A stretch of DNA of 64,000 nt from an endosymbiont of Galathealinum brachiosum (lineage in GTDB: Bacteria > Pseudomonadota > Gammaproteobacteria > SZUA-229): contig QFXC01000003.1 of NCBI GenBank assembly GCA_003349885.1, positions 112,196 through 176,195 of the forward strand, written 5' to 3'. Below, piece after piece: positions 28,815-38,472 of the stretch (positions within the stretch are counted from its first letter, which is position 1; each line of letters opens with the position of its first letter). Under the pieces are notes generated by a model, which did no database searches, was not told the origin of the DNA, and saw only the letters and a program-made list of their open reading frames with translations. Position numbers and translations under genes: made by a program.

Positions 28815-31433
28815 ATGAGTTTTAGTGTTTTTAATAGAGAATCTCCTTTAGCAAGGCGAATAATAGTATTAACGATTTTGTTTAGTGCGTTTATAAGTTT
28901 AATTACAACAGGGTTTCAGCTTTATCGTGTTTACATCGATGATATGTCAGAAGTAGAATCGGCGTTTAAGCAGATTAAATCAAGTTATCTAGGGAGTATT
29001 CGTAATAGTCTATGGTCGTATGATATTGAGCAGTTACAGGAAGTTATGGACGGTATTTCACATCTACAGGAAGTTGAATATGTAGAGGTTTATGATGATA
29101 GTAATCGAGTAATAAGTGCTGGAAATCTTGGTGATGGAAGTCATATTACATCTGAAGAAGATATTTTGTACGAATACAATCAGAAAACGATGAGTGTGGG
29201 TAAGTTTAAGATTTATTCTGGTTTGAGTAGAATTTATAAAAAATTATGGATAGAAGGTTGGTATATTCTGCTTGCAAATATGATAAAAACATTTTTTGTT
29301 GCACTTTTCATGCTGTTTTTATTCTATAAATATATTTCAAGACACTTGTATGATATGTCTAACTTTGCAAAAAATATAACGATCGACAATCTTCAGGAAA
29401 AGATGCATCTAAAAAGAATTAATAATGAAAGTGATGAGTTAGATGATGTTGTAAATGCAATAAACTTAATGTGTAGCAATCTTGATAAGTCACTTAAAAA
29501 ACGAAAACAGATAGAGATTAAATTAAAGATAAATGAAACCAATCTATTAAATGCACAGTCGATGGCCCATCTTGGGAGCTGGGAATATGATGTTCATACA
29601 AGATCATTGAGCTGGTCTGATGAAGTTTATAATATTTTTGGTGTAGAAAAAGGAAAAGTCGTTAATTACAGTTCATTTCTTGAGTATGTCCATCCTGATG
29701 ACCGGGCATCTGTTGATAGCGCTTATATTAAATCTTTAGAAGATAAAAAAGATGGTTACGTAATTGAGCATCGTATTATACAGGCGTCATCAGGAAAAAT
29801 ACGTTATGTAATTGAAAAGTGTAGTCATATAAAAGACGACATGGGAAATGTGATTTCATCGCTTGGAATGGTGCATGATATTACTGAACTAAAACTATCA
29901 GCTTTAAAAATACAAGAGCAAAGTGTTGAGTTACAACAAATTCTTGATTCAATGCTTGATGCAGTTATTACATTTGATGGCTCGGGTGCTATAACCTCGT
30001 GTAATGAATCAGCTGTAGAAATATTTGGCCGTCAACGTGAAAATATATTAAGTCTAAATATTGATGAATTGATTCCTGAAAAACAGGTTGATCTAAATAT
30101 ACCCGACCTTATAAAATCGATCGGTTCTGATGATGTTGCTGGAATTAATAATCATGATTTTATTGCGATGCGTCAAAATAATAAAGAATTTCCAATTCAG
30201 CTTTCTTTAGCGGAATTGCCCAGACTGGATAATATTAATCGACTGTTTGTTGTGACCTGTCATGATACAGAAATAGAGCTAATGCAAAAGAAGCAGTTGC
30301 AACGCTCTCAAAAAATGGATGCGCTTGGTAAGTTAACGGGTGGTGTTGCGCATGATTATAATAATATGTTAGGTGTTATATTAGGTTACGCAGAATTACT
30401 CAAAGAAGCATTGTCTGATCAACCTAAACTATATGAGTATGTAGAGCAGATCGATTATGCGGGTAAGCGCGGAGCTAATCTTACAAAAAAATTGTTAACC
30501 TTTTCACGCCATGAACCGACTGCATTAGACAAGTTAGATATCAATGAGTTATTAACAAATCAATATGATATGTTGCAAAAATTACTTACGGTACGTATTA
30601 AATTAAGATTTGAACTAGAAGAAGGCTTATGGCCCGTTCTACTTGATAATAGTGAACTGGAAGATGTTGTTCTTAATATGTGTATTAATTCAATGCATGC
30701 TATGAGTAATAAGGCGTCGGGTTCAGAACTGGTAATTAGTACACGTAATGTCCATTCTAATCATTTAGATGATCAGATACCCGGTTTGAAAGCAGGTGAT
30801 TATATAGAGTTAAGTATTGTAGATAACGGAACTGGAATGGAGGATATATTAAAGGAAAGAATTTTTGAACCATTTTTCTCAACAAAAGGGGATAAAGGGA
30901 CCGGTTTAGGTTTGTCACAGGTATACGGCTTTGTCAAACGATCCAATGGTGTTATTAAAGTAGATTCTAAAATAGGTGAAGGTACAAAATTCTTACTTTA
31001 TTTTCCTCGTTATTCAGGTTTAAATTTAGAGCAAACCGCACCGCTAAGTGAGGATGATGTTGATGTAAAAGGTAATGAAACAATACTCGTGGTTGATGAT
31101 GAGCCATCATTAATGATGTTAACTACTGAACGATTAAAGGGGCAGGGGTATAAGGTTTTGTGTGCTGAAAATGGTAAGCAGGCATTAGCTGTTCTTGAAC
31201 TTGAACACGTCGATTTGATTTTATCAGATGTTATTATGCCAGAAATGAATGGCAATGAACTGGCTACAATTGTACAGGAGAAATATCCTGATATTAAGAT
31301 TCAGATGGCAAGTGGTTATACGAATGATAAATTAAATAACCTCAGTGATGAAAGTTTACGTCAGAATTTATTACATAAACCATATGAGTCTAATAAGTTG
31401 TTTCATAATTTACGTGTATTACTGAGTCAATAA
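28815..31433 (+). CDS. PAS-domain hybrid sensor histidine kinase with C-terminal receiver
   Basis: Membrane kinase of 872 residues. Membrane helices lie at about 14-35 and 157-177, with a periplasmic loop of about 120 residues. A HAMP-like linker (to 235) and two PAS domains (about 245-365 and 370-485) follow. The kinase core has LTGGVAHDYNNMLG with phosphoacceptor His513. The ATPase boxes are complete (MCINSMHAM, DNGTGM, GTGLGLSQV). The C-terminal receiver has Asp805 (LILSDVIMPEMNG). It is probably co-transcribed with the binding protein before it. Its last 30 bases are copied twice downstream (see 31401-31609). Confidence 0.94.
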   Translation: MSFSVFNRESPLARRIIVLTILFSAFISLITTGFQLYRVYIDDMSEVESAFKQIKSSYLGSIRNSLWSYDIEQLQEVMDGISHLQEVEYVEVYDDSNRVISAGNLGDGSHITSEEDILYEYNQKTMSVGKFKIYSGLSRIYKKLWIEGWYILLANMIKTFFVALFMLFLFYKYISRHLYDMSNFAKNITIDNLQEKMHLKRINNESDELDDVVNAINLMCSNLDKSLKKRKQIEIKLKINETNLLNAQSMAHLGSWEYDVHTRSLSWSDEVYNIFGVEKGKVVNYSSFLEYVHPDDRASVDSAYIKSLEDKKDGYVIEHRIIQASSGKIRYVIEKCSHIKDDMGNVISSLGMVHDITELKLSALKIQEQSVELQQILDSMLDAVITFDGSGAITSCNESAVEIFGRQRENILSLNIDELIPEKQVDLNIPDLIKSIGSDDVAGINNHDFIAMRQNNKEFPIQLSLAELPRLDNINRLFVVTCHDTEIELMQKKQLQRSQKMDALGKLTGGVAHDYNNMLGVILGYAELLKEALSDQPKLYEYVEQIDYAGKRGANLTKKLLTFSRHEPTALDKLDINELLTNQYDMLQKLLTVRIKLRFELEEGLWPVLLDNSELEDVVLNMCINSMHAMSNKASGSELVISTRNVHSNHLDDQIPGLKAGDYIELSIVDNGTGMEDILKERIFEPFFSTKGDKGTGLGLSQVYGFVKRSNGVIKVDSKIGEGTKFLLYFPRYSGLNLEQTAPLSEDDVDVKGNETILVVDDEPSLMMLTTERLKGQGYKVLCAENGKQALAVLELEHVDLILSDVIMPEMNGNELATIVQEKYPDIKIQMASGYTNDKLNNLSDESLRQNLLHKPYESNKLFHNLRVLLSQ

Positions 31434-31442
31434 TATAAAAAT

Positions 31443-31485
31443 AAAGGGGGCGGAGGGATTAAAAAATAATCCCTCCGTCCCCTTT
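31443..31485. repeat. Long GC-rich hairpin, REP-like palindrome or terminator
   Basis: Two 19-base arms, 31443-31461 and 31467-31485, pair with one G:T wobble around a 5-A loop; the core is GGGCGGAGGGATTA against TAATCCCTCCGTCCCC. It is far stronger and more GC-rich than surrounding DNA and lies between convergent genes. It could act as a bidirectional terminator. The AAAGGGG...CCCCTTT ends resemble palindromes moved by REP-associated transposases in other gammaproteobacteria (family resemblance only). Confidence 0.75.
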
Positions 31486-31494
31486 ATTTCATAA

Positions 31495-31609
31495 TCTACG
31501 TGTATTACTGAATTAATAATTTATACCAGAAAAAATATTAATTTTTACTATATCTACGTGTATTACTGAATTAATAATTTATACCAGAAAAAATATTAAT
31601 TTTTACTAT
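31495..31609. repeat. 58-bp tandem duplication spanning two gene ends
   Basis: Unit TCTACGTGTATTACTGAATT... occurs at 31495-31552 and again, identical as far as I can read, at 31553-31609. The second copy includes the stop codon and last bases of the minus-strand MipA/OmpV gene. The left part of the unit is itself a near copy of the 3' end of the hybrid kinase gene (31401-31433). The intergenic region was therefore built by successive local duplications around the hairpin. Confidence 0.9.
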
Positions 31610-32393
31610 GGGCAAATATCCACATTATACCGACACCCATAGAAAAATAATTTGTATCGTCAACTAGAGGGCTGTCTTCGTAGGCAGCACCACTTAAATT
31701 CTGGTATCTGACAAAAGCAAAATAGATTAAATCATCCTGACGCCAGTTACCTACCAGATCTACAAAAGCACCGCTATAACCTCCATCTGCATGATATTCA
31801 TTACGTTCAGTTGTGGCGAATGCAGCGGGTACATCATAATAATATGCATGATAATCGTCTGAAGCGTAACGCAGCCCGGTACTTACCTGATATGCCCAGC
31901 CGGTTTTAAATGGTCGTAATGTTTCATAGGTCAAACGTGGCTCAATAAGCCAGCCTGCATTGTCAGCTGATTTTAAATCGGTAGAAAAAGCCGTGCGCAA
32001 GGGTAACTCAAGTCGGAATTCATGGGGCTTTTTTCTTCCCCCTGAAAAAATTAGTTCCAGTGAAGGTCCAATTTCTAAAATGGTATCAAGGTCAGGCATG
32101 CCACTGCGTGCAGTACTGTCTTCACTGTTTACCGGCACGCCTAGGCCGCCGCTAATGTTGATGCGTAAATCTGGTGATTCGAATAAAAAACCGCGTATAC
32201 CATCATCAATTTCAAAGTTATCTGATTGAATGCGAAAATAGGGGAAAGGGATGACGAAGTTTTTGTCTTCATCTGAACCCGGATAAAGTGCTGTATTTAA
32301 TGCGGTTACACCTGCACCTAATTCCCAGTATGTTTTATCGGCAAATGCATTGTTACAAATTAGAAGAATAAAAATTATTAAGCTTTTTTTCAT
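31596..32393 (-). CDS. MipA/OmpV-family outer-membrane protein
   Basis: Outer-membrane beta-barrel of 265 residues from the start at 32393. This start gives a clean signal peptide (KKSLIIFILLICNNAFA); the frame extends upstream to 32468 but the extra residues lack export character, and no clear ribosome site is present at either start. Family features: WELGAGVTALNTALYPGSDE, PYFRIQSDNFEIDDGIRGFLF, and a C-terminal strand YFSMGVGIMWIF. MipA proteins bind murein hydrolases and synthases in E. coli; the role here is not defined. It is 118 bp after the barrel gene of the cytochrome operon. Confidence 0.88.
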   Translation of the reverse strand: MKKSLIIFILLICNNAFADKTYWELGAGVTALNTALYPGSDEDKNFVIPFPYFRIQSDNFEIDDGIRGFLFESPDLRINISGGLGVPVNSEDSTARSGMPDLDTILEIGPSLELIFSGGRKKPHEFRLELPLRTAFSTDLKSADNAGWLIEPRLTYETLRPFKTGWAYQVSTGLRYASDDYHAYYYDVPAAFATTERNEYHADGGYSGAFVDLVGNWRQDDLIYFAFVRYQNLSGAAYEDSPLVDDTNYFSMGVGIMWIFAHSKN

Positions 32394-32510
32394 GGTGAAT
32401 ATTGATCTTGATATAAATTTTGTTACTTTATTATATAGCCTATAAATAAAAACGTTATAGTTTTTCATGTTAGATGTTTGTTGAGTTGTATTTTCGGGAT
32501 AACTGTGTGA

Positions 32511-34568
32511 CTAAAAGTTCCATCGGTAACCCAGAGTAAAAAACAGATTGTTACTACCCAGAGATTCACTGCTATTATCTTCATCCGTCTTATCGTAGCC
32601 AATTTCAAAATCAAAACGTGCTTTGTTCAGGTAGTTGTAGTCGGTTCTAAATATTGCGCGTAATTTATTTTGTGAACGTCCACCAGTCAGGCTGCGAATA
32701 TCGTATTGTAATCTGGGGTTGATTCTCCAGTTACGGGTAATGGGGAATCTTGTATTTGCAATTAATGATGTAGTGTTTGAGAATTGAGTATTGCTGTACC
32801 TTAATCCCAGTACTCCCGTATCTCTTGCAATTAAAAGGCTGTTGCCGACTATTTGTGTACTAACAAAATAATCAGTACCTGTTCCAGGTGTTGCTGGCAC
32901 ACCACCTGACGCGATGGTCTCTTCAACACGGGAAAAAGTCAGGTCTGCATTGGCCTGATAGGTTGAGTTCATTCTTTGAGAGCCACCGAGGGTAATGGTC
33001 TGGCTATCAGCTGTTCTATCTTCTGCTAATTGATAAATTTGCTCGATATTTAAGGTGTTACCTAGTTCTTCCAGGCTGATTTCCTGACGACCAATTAAAG
33101 CGTTACTGGTTGATAGAATCGGGGCTTTACGCATGAATGCATTCATATAAGCTGTTCGGCCCTGATCGAGCAGTATATTAGCATTAAACTGTAAGATGTT
33201 TATCTCATCATAAAGTAGATCATAATCAATCATACCGAATAGTGATTTAGTTTTATCGCGATAATAGATTTCTGTGCCGGTACTGGTTCGATCATCAAAA
33301 CCATTAAACTCCTGATCAAAATAAAACAGGTTCATATTCCAGTTGTTCAGGAAGGTCCCGGTTTCAAATGTCAGTCCGTAGAAAGTTCTGTTCTCATTTA
33401 TTGAAGTTTTATTATCAATTTCAACCGGGTATCCACCAAGAATATTTAAACGCATGTCCGGGTTGAACTGATATCCAGCGGAGATACCATCAAATCTGTT
33501 TAGTAATCCACCTATTCTAAGCGATTGTCGGCCAATCTTTCCTGATGTACCGGTTTTGCGATAACTTAATTCGTAATATGTTTCAACAAAACGAAATTCA
33601 CTATTGTCTTTGTCATTAATAAAGTCATATATATGATCAGCAGTAAACTGGTAACGGTGATCATATTTTCCGCTTCGTTGCAGTGTGGTTACATCAGCAA
33701 ATGTGATAAGTTGAGATAATGTTTTTATTGAATCAGTATTGTCTGTTTCTGCCTGATTACTACGATAAAACTGTGAAAAACTACCGTAAGTAGTTACTTC
33801 ATCCAGATCCTGAGTTGTTGTCAGGCGTATTTTCTTTTTCGGGCCGCTGGCTGCTGTTAATAATCCGGCAAGGCGTTGCCGAACTCTGTCACTGCCTTCG
33901 CTGTCCGGATACAGCTTAAGGTATTTTGTGTAAAGAGTAACAGCATGTGTTTTTTGGCCTTTACGTTGTCTTGCCAGACCTAAAAGCTCTAATGCTGATA
34001 TGGAATATTTATGCGTACCTGCACTGACCAGTGCATTCAGGTAACGAATAGCGCTTGAGTAGTTTTTATATCTTAAATCCGTTTTAGCTCTTCTCATCAG
34101 GTTGTTTAGTTGCTTATCTGATAATGAACTTGTGTTTTTGATACTGGTTAATTTTGCCTGAGAAGGTACTGTAAAAATTATAGACTTTTCTGCTTTTGGT
34201 GGCGTTTTTATAACCCATGATCCCGGGTAAAACGCTTTTATTTTTGATTGTGCTGCAATGGCCTGTTTTCGATTGTTGAAAAAACCCAGCTGAAGCCTTT
34301 CCCACGGCTTACTTTTAATGTTTACTTTTGAAACGTAAAAGCTTAAACCGGGAAATGGAATATTCTTCTTAGGTACCCATTTTAAATTTTGACCGGGTGA
34401 TGACGCCAGAACAATTGAATAGGTACTAGATGCAGTTGCAGCTTCCACAGTGGTTGTTATAAACAGCCACTGTAGAAGAAGCGTATAAATAATCGAATTA
34501 ATATAGTTTAAACGTAACATATTATTTTTTAAATATTTATGATTAATGGTCTGGTGCTTTTCTACCAT
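32511..34568 (-). CDS. Outer-membrane beta-barrel protein with SPOR-like and TPR N-terminal regions
   Basis: Exported protein of up to 685 residues. A signal sequence is best seen from an internal Met at 34520 (MLRLNYINSIIYTLLLQW); the annotated ATG at 34568 overlaps the stop of the 16-haem cytochrome gene and may be used by coupling. An SPOR-like stretch (about 48-125: WERLQLGFFNNRKQAIAAQSKI) and a TPR-like region (140-235) precede a long beta-rich part (about 250-685) ending ffTLGYRWNF, typical of an outer-membrane barrel. It is last in an operon with two large multihaem cytochromes and is the candidate porin of an electron conduit. Confidence 0.82.
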   Translation of the reverse strand: MVEKHQTINHKYLKNNMLRLNYINSIIYTLLLQWLFITTTVEAATASSTYSIVLASSPGQNLKWVPKKNIPFPGLSFYVSKVNIKSKPWERLQLGFFNNRKQAIAAQSKIKAFYPGSWVIKTPPKAEKSIIFTVPSQAKLTSIKNTSSLSDKQLNNLMRRAKTDLRYKNYSSAIRYLNALVSAGTHKYSISALELLGLARQRKGQKTHAVTLYTKYLKLYPDSEGSDRVRQRLAGLLTAASGPKKKIRLTTTQDLDEVTTYGSFSQFYRSNQAETDNTDSIKTLSQLITFADVTTLQRSGKYDHRYQFTADHIYDFINDKDNSEFRFVETYYELSYRKTGTSGKIGRQSLRIGGLLNRFDGISAGYQFNPDMRLNILGGYPVEIDNKTSINENRTFYGLTFETGTFLNNWNMNLFYFDQEFNGFDDRTSTGTEIYYRDKTKSLFGMIDYDLLYDEINILQFNANILLDQGRTAYMNAFMRKAPILSTSNALIGRQEISLEELGNTLNIEQIYQLAEDRTADSQTITLGGSQRMNSTYQANADLTFSRVEETIASGGVPATPGTGTDYFVSTQIVGNSLLIARDTGVLGLRYSNTQFSNTTSLIANTRFPITRNWRINPRLQYDIRSLTGGRSQNKLRAIFRTDYNYLNKARFDFEIGYDKTDEDNSSESLGSNNLFFTLGYRWNF

Positions 34569-35863
34569 TCGCCACCACTTGCTCTGTGCTCATTACTTCT
34601 TATGCCATCTTTTAAGTGACAACTTCCACTACAATCCTGAACTTCATTAATTGGTAGTGGTATATCGCCTGCACCCTTATGCGAGTCTGATTTATAATCG
34701 TTAGCATGGCATCCGGCACAGTCAGGTTTATAAGCTGTAAAAGGCCATGCGATGGTTTGATTATTAGTCGGATGACAGTCAACACAAAGTGTTGCTGTTC
34801 TGTGGTCACCAGGGTAATCAGGTGAGTCGTGACGAAACAGTGCCATTGGAGTCCAGCGATCTGTGGTATGGCATCGGTCACAATCTAAAGTAGTAACAAA
34901 GTGAGTTGTATTTTTACCCGTAGCGGTTGAGCCATTGTGGCAACTCAGGCAGAGACCGGTAATATTATTATGGTTAAATATCGCGCCACTCCAGGTCGTT
35001 GTGTTATGGCAGGTATCACATTCAGCAGTAGTAAAAATATGCGTCGCGTGTTTACCTGTTGCAGTAATGCCGTTGTGGCAACTTGAGCAGACTCCGGTAA
35101 CGGAAGCATGATCAAAGCCGGCACCTATCCAGGTGTTTGTGGTATGACAATTATCACACTCTGCGGTAGTTTGAATATGCGCCGGGTGTTTTCCAATAGC
35201 AGTTAAACCATTATGACAACTGCTGCATGCAGCAGTGATATTACTATGATCAAATCTTGCGTTACTCCACGTAATCGTACTATGGCAAGCATCACACTGT
35301 TCATTAGTGGTTATATGTTGAGGTGTTTTTCCTGTTGCGGTGAAACCATTGTGGCAGGAGTTACAGGTTCCTAAAACAGAAGCATGATCTACATTGCCTA
35401 CACGACTGAATGTTATAGTGTTATGGCAGTCATCACACTGATCAGTAGAGAGAATATGAGAAGGGTTTTTACCCGTTGCGATTACATTATTGTGACAAGT
35501 TTGACATGGCCCGCTTATATCGCCATGGTCAAACCTTGCTCCTTTCCATGAGTCTTCAGTATGGCAGTCATCACAAAAATTACTGCTCGGAAAATGTTGA
35601 GGGTGCTTGCCAGGTGCACGGCTACCGTTATGGCATAAGTTGCAACTAAGAGGTGTGCCTTTAAACTGACCTGCGATATGGCAGCTAGAGCAATCGATAA
35701 ATGCATGTTTACCCGTGAGAGGAAAGCCGGTTGAAAAATGATCGAAACCGCCCTTTGCTGTCTCAGCATGGGCTGAAGTATTTGAAAATAGTAAAACTGC
35801 AAGCAGCAGAGTATAAAGCGTTTTTATAAATAAATTCGAATTTATCTGTTTACTATTAGCCAT
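34562..35863 (-). CDS. Periplasmic/extracellular multihaem c-type cytochrome (15 CxxCH plus one CxxxCH)
   Basis: Exported cytochrome of about 433 residues with signal peptide ending AHA. I count 15 CxxCH haem sites and a final CSGSCH (CxxxCH), giving up to 16 haems. The body is a repeat of about 43 residues with the pattern FDH...CxxCHNG.TATGK.P.HI.T...CDxCH. I place the start at 35863 because GGGA lies 6 bases upstream; an ATG at 35875 overlaps the stop of the preceding gene. It follows the 21-haem cytochrome and overlaps the barrel gene by 7 bp. Redox partners are inferred from operon order. Confidence 0.92.
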   Translation of the reverse strand: MANSKQINSNLFIKTLYTLLLAVLLFSNTSAHAETAKGGFDHFSTGFPLTGKHAFIDCSSCHIAGQFKGTPLSCNLCHNGSRAPGKHPQHFPSSNFCDDCHTEDSWKGARFDHGDISGPCQTCHNNVIATGKNPSHILSTDQCDDCHNTITFSRVGNVDHASVLGTCNSCHNGFTATGKTPQHITTNEQCDACHSTITWSNARFDHSNITAACSSCHNGLTAIGKHPAHIQTTAECDNCHTTNTWIGAGFDHASVTGVCSSCHNGITATGKHATHIFTTAECDTCHNTTTWSGAIFNHNNITGLCLSCHNGSTATGKNTTHFVTTLDCDRCHTTDRWTPMALFRHDSPDYPGDHRTATLCVDCHPTNNQTIAWPFTAYKPDCAGCHANDYKSDSHKGAGDIPLPINEVQDCSGSCHLKDGIRSNEHRASGGEW

Positions 35864-35874
35864 GTCGATTCCCA

Positions 35875-37452
35875 TTAGCGTTTTATGTTGATTTCTCTGA
35901 AATTGCTGGTGTTATGGCAATTACCACATTGTCGACCAAACGACCGGTTGTGAATATCACGACTTCGATGGCAGGAGATGCAATCCTTAGATGCTTTTAA
36001 TTTGCCATTTGATTTTGTTTGATGGCAGTCGTAACACCCGAGTTTTTTATGTTTGCCATCAAGTTTGAAACTGGTGTCTTTATCATGTTTGAATAGCCAG
36101 GTGAACCATGAGTTGGGGTTATGGCAGGCATTGCAGTTGGTACCTAGTCTGGTTTTATGGACGTCATCGCCAGCATGGCAGGTATTACAGTCTGATTTTA
36201 CATCCGCATAGTCATTTGTAAGATGACACTCTTCACATTGGGTGGTGGCATGCATTCCAATTAGCGGGAAGTGGGATAAATCATGATCAAAAACAACTTC
36301 ATTATTCCAGCCTTTTTCATTGTGGCAGTCATTGCATTTTTTACCCTGTTTGCCTCTATGTACATCATTTTTTTTATGGCAGGAGTAGCAATCATTTTTT
36401 AGTTTGTGTTTATAGAGATCACCTGTATGACATTGATTGCAGCTTGTAGTTTTATGTTTGCCAATTAGTGAGAACTTTGTTTTTTTATCGTGATTAAATA
36501 TCTGTTTAGACCATGAAGATGATGTATGGCAACTATTGCATTTTTTTCCGTATCGGCCTTTATGTTCATCGTTATTTTTATGGCAGGAATAGCATTTTTT
36601 AGGTAATTCTTTTTTCAGGTCAGATGAAGTGTGGCAGCTATTGCAATCAGCAGTTTTATGTTTTCCGTATAAAGGGAAATCAGTTTTTTTGTTGTGATTA
36701 AATTTAATCTGGTTCCATTTTTTAGTGTTATGGCAACTGTTACATTTTTTTCCGAAACTACCAGTATGGATGTCATTTATTTTATGGCAGTTGATACATA
36801 ATTTTGGTGTGTCTTTGTATTTGTTGTTTATGTGGCAAACGGTGCAACGAGTTTTCTTATGAGCGCCTTTTAATGGGAAGTCAGTTTTAGAGTGATCGAA
36901 TTTTGTTTTCTTCCAGTTTGTTTCATTGTGACAGTTATTACATTTTTTCCCCTGTTTTCCCTTGTGTACATCTGAGTTTTTATGGCAGTCAATACATTTC
37001 TCAGGTGCTTCTGAGTATTTTTTTTCAGATTTATGACAGGCGGAGCAGGCTGCCTTTTTATGTGTGCCTTTTAACTTAAAATCTGTTTGTTGGTGGTTAA
37101 AGGTTGCAAGGTTAAGTAATACAATGTTTTTTTCTCTACCTTTATGCTCGGTATGGCAATGTTTGCAGTCTGTTTTTAACTGTGTTGGCAGGCGCCCATG
37201 AAAGCCCTTTTTATTGCTAATATCAGCGCTAATATCTTCATGTGCGTGGCATTGAATACAAAGTTCCCCCTGTTTTTCTTTGTCTGATGTGTCATGGCAC
37301 TGTTCGCAGTCCTCTTCATACTTTTGATGTGACGTAATGACTTTTCCTGGCATTAAAAGAGATTTTAATGAGTCGCTACTGGCTACGCCTGAATTCATTA
37401 AAAGAAGAATGAAAAAAGTAAAACGAAGAATGACAGCGTGAAGGTGATGCAT
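35875..37452 (-). CDS. 21-haem c-type cytochrome
   Basis: Exported decahaem-plus cytochrome of 525 residues with a signal peptide (about 1-25). I count 21 CxxCH motifs. From about residue 115 on the chain repeats a module F.H...T.F.L.G.HK...C..CH...C..CHK..D.H.G..GKKCN.CH, with His residues suited as second axial ligands. It is very Lys- and Cys-rich. Such extended haem chains act as wires for electrons across the periplasm or outside the cell (family knowledge). It is 18 bp after the cytochrome b-like membrane gene and touches the next cytochrome gene. Confidence 0.94.
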   Translation of the reverse strand: MHHLHAVILRFTFFILLLMNSGVASSDSLKSLLMPGKVITSHQKYEEDCEQCHDTSDKEKQGELCIQCHAHEDISADISNKKGFHGRLPTQLKTDCKHCHTEHKGREKNIVLLNLATFNHQQTDFKLKGTHKKAACSACHKSEKKYSEAPEKCIDCHKNSDVHKGKQGKKCNNCHNETNWKKTKFDHSKTDFPLKGAHKKTRCTVCHINNKYKDTPKLCINCHKINDIHTGSFGKKCNSCHNTKKWNQIKFNHNKKTDFPLYGKHKTADCNSCHTSSDLKKELPKKCYSCHKNNDEHKGRYGKKCNSCHTSSSWSKQIFNHDKKTKFSLIGKHKTTSCNQCHTGDLYKHKLKNDCYSCHKKNDVHRGKQGKKCNDCHNEKGWNNEVVFDHDLSHFPLIGMHATTQCEECHLTNDYADVKSDCNTCHAGDDVHKTRLGTNCNACHNPNSWFTWLFKHDKDTSFKLDGKHKKLGCYDCHQTKSNGKLKASKDCISCHRSRDIHNRSFGRQCGNCHNTSNFREINIKR

Positions 37453-37470
37453 TGGCGTATTGTTTATTGC

Positions 37471-38361
37471 CTAGTAAATATGCACAGCAAATATATGAAT
37501 TACCGCTGTAATAATCATCATAATAAATAGCGGTAGGTGCAAGATATGCCACAGTGAGAAAAGTCGTTCATATAGCTTGAAAGCGGCTATATGACGTAAT
37601 GCAAGTGTGTAGCGATTAACTGAATCTATAACCATTTTTTTATCAGCTGGCTGATTGTTTTTTAGAGAGTAAATTATCTTCACTAAAAGATGTTTTGCAT
37701 TTACACCAAGATAGATAACATCCATAAAACTCGCCAGTATACCTGTATAGGGTTTTAGTGCTTTTTCTTCCATTATTTTTAGCTGGCTATCAAGCACATC
37801 ATCCATATTCACCATACTGAGTAGATGAGTGTGATTATTTTCAGTGTCCAGTTTAAGCTCTTTTAGTGTTATGCGTGTGCCATAGAGACCATGATGAATA
37901 TGGGTATAGATATAACGGCCTATTAAACCACTTGCCGCTACCAGTAACATGCTAAAAAGAGCGATGGAGCTATTGGTCGATCCGAGTTGAAAATTAGAAT
38001 GGAATAAAATCAGGGTAGGACCAATGATGCCAAATAACATGTGAATACCAAACCAGTAACGTATAGGTATCCAACGAGTTAATACTTTTAGTCGCTTACT
38101 GAGCGGATACAGTAAAAGTATTAGCATCATGCTGCCACCAACAATACCCAGCAGGTAGCCAGTGCCTGTTTCTGCACTCAGGTAGTTATTATCCCTTTGA
38201 GACCAGCCAAAAATAATCGTAATTAACAAGCCTATAATAAACATGTGAGCATATAGAAATTTAAATGATTTCAGTATCAGATTATTTAGCATAGGTAACG
38301 TACTTGAATTCTTGTTTAACTTTTTATTTAAGGTCTCAATATGTGTCTGGGTTACTGCCAT
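37471..38361 (-). CDS. Cytochrome b-like inner-membrane protein
   Basis: Integral membrane protein of 296 residues with about six helices (37-56, 67-87, 100-122, 131-153, and two near the C-terminus). His residues sit in or next to helices (YWFGIHMLFG, LILFHSNF, SLWHILHLPLF, AVIHIFAVHIY), as needed for b-haem ligation. The N-terminal 30 residues are polar. It is first in the minus-strand operon, 18 bp before the 21-haem cytochrome, and divergent from an Fe-S/FAD oxidoreductase. It is a good candidate quinone- or flavoprotein-linked electron entry point. The exact family was not identified. Confidence 0.78.
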   Translation of the reverse strand: MAVTQTHIETLNKKLNKNSSTLPMLNNLILKSFKFLYAHMFIIGLLITIIFGWSQRDNNYLSAETGTGYLLGIVGGSMMLILLLYPLSKRLKVLTRWIPIRYWFGIHMLFGIIGPTLILFHSNFQLGSTNSSIALFSMLLVAASGLIGRYIYTHIHHGLYGTRITLKELKLDTENNHTHLLSMVNMDDVLDSQLKIMEEKALKPYTGILASFMDVIYLGVNAKHLLVKIIYSLKNNQPADKKMVIDSVNRYTLALRHIAAFKLYERLFSLWHILHLPLFIMMIITAVIHIFAVHIY

Positions 38362-38472
38362 GGTAAGTTAATCTCGCATCAATCATCACGTATGAAAGGA
38401 TGATACAGAATGCACCTGATATATTTTGGGAATTAGATCACAAATAATAACGTATTTAATGGTTACTATCTA

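Noticed and set aside
31443..31609. CRISPR-like array
   Set aside because: There is a single hairpin and two adjacent copies with no spacers; this is a local duplication.
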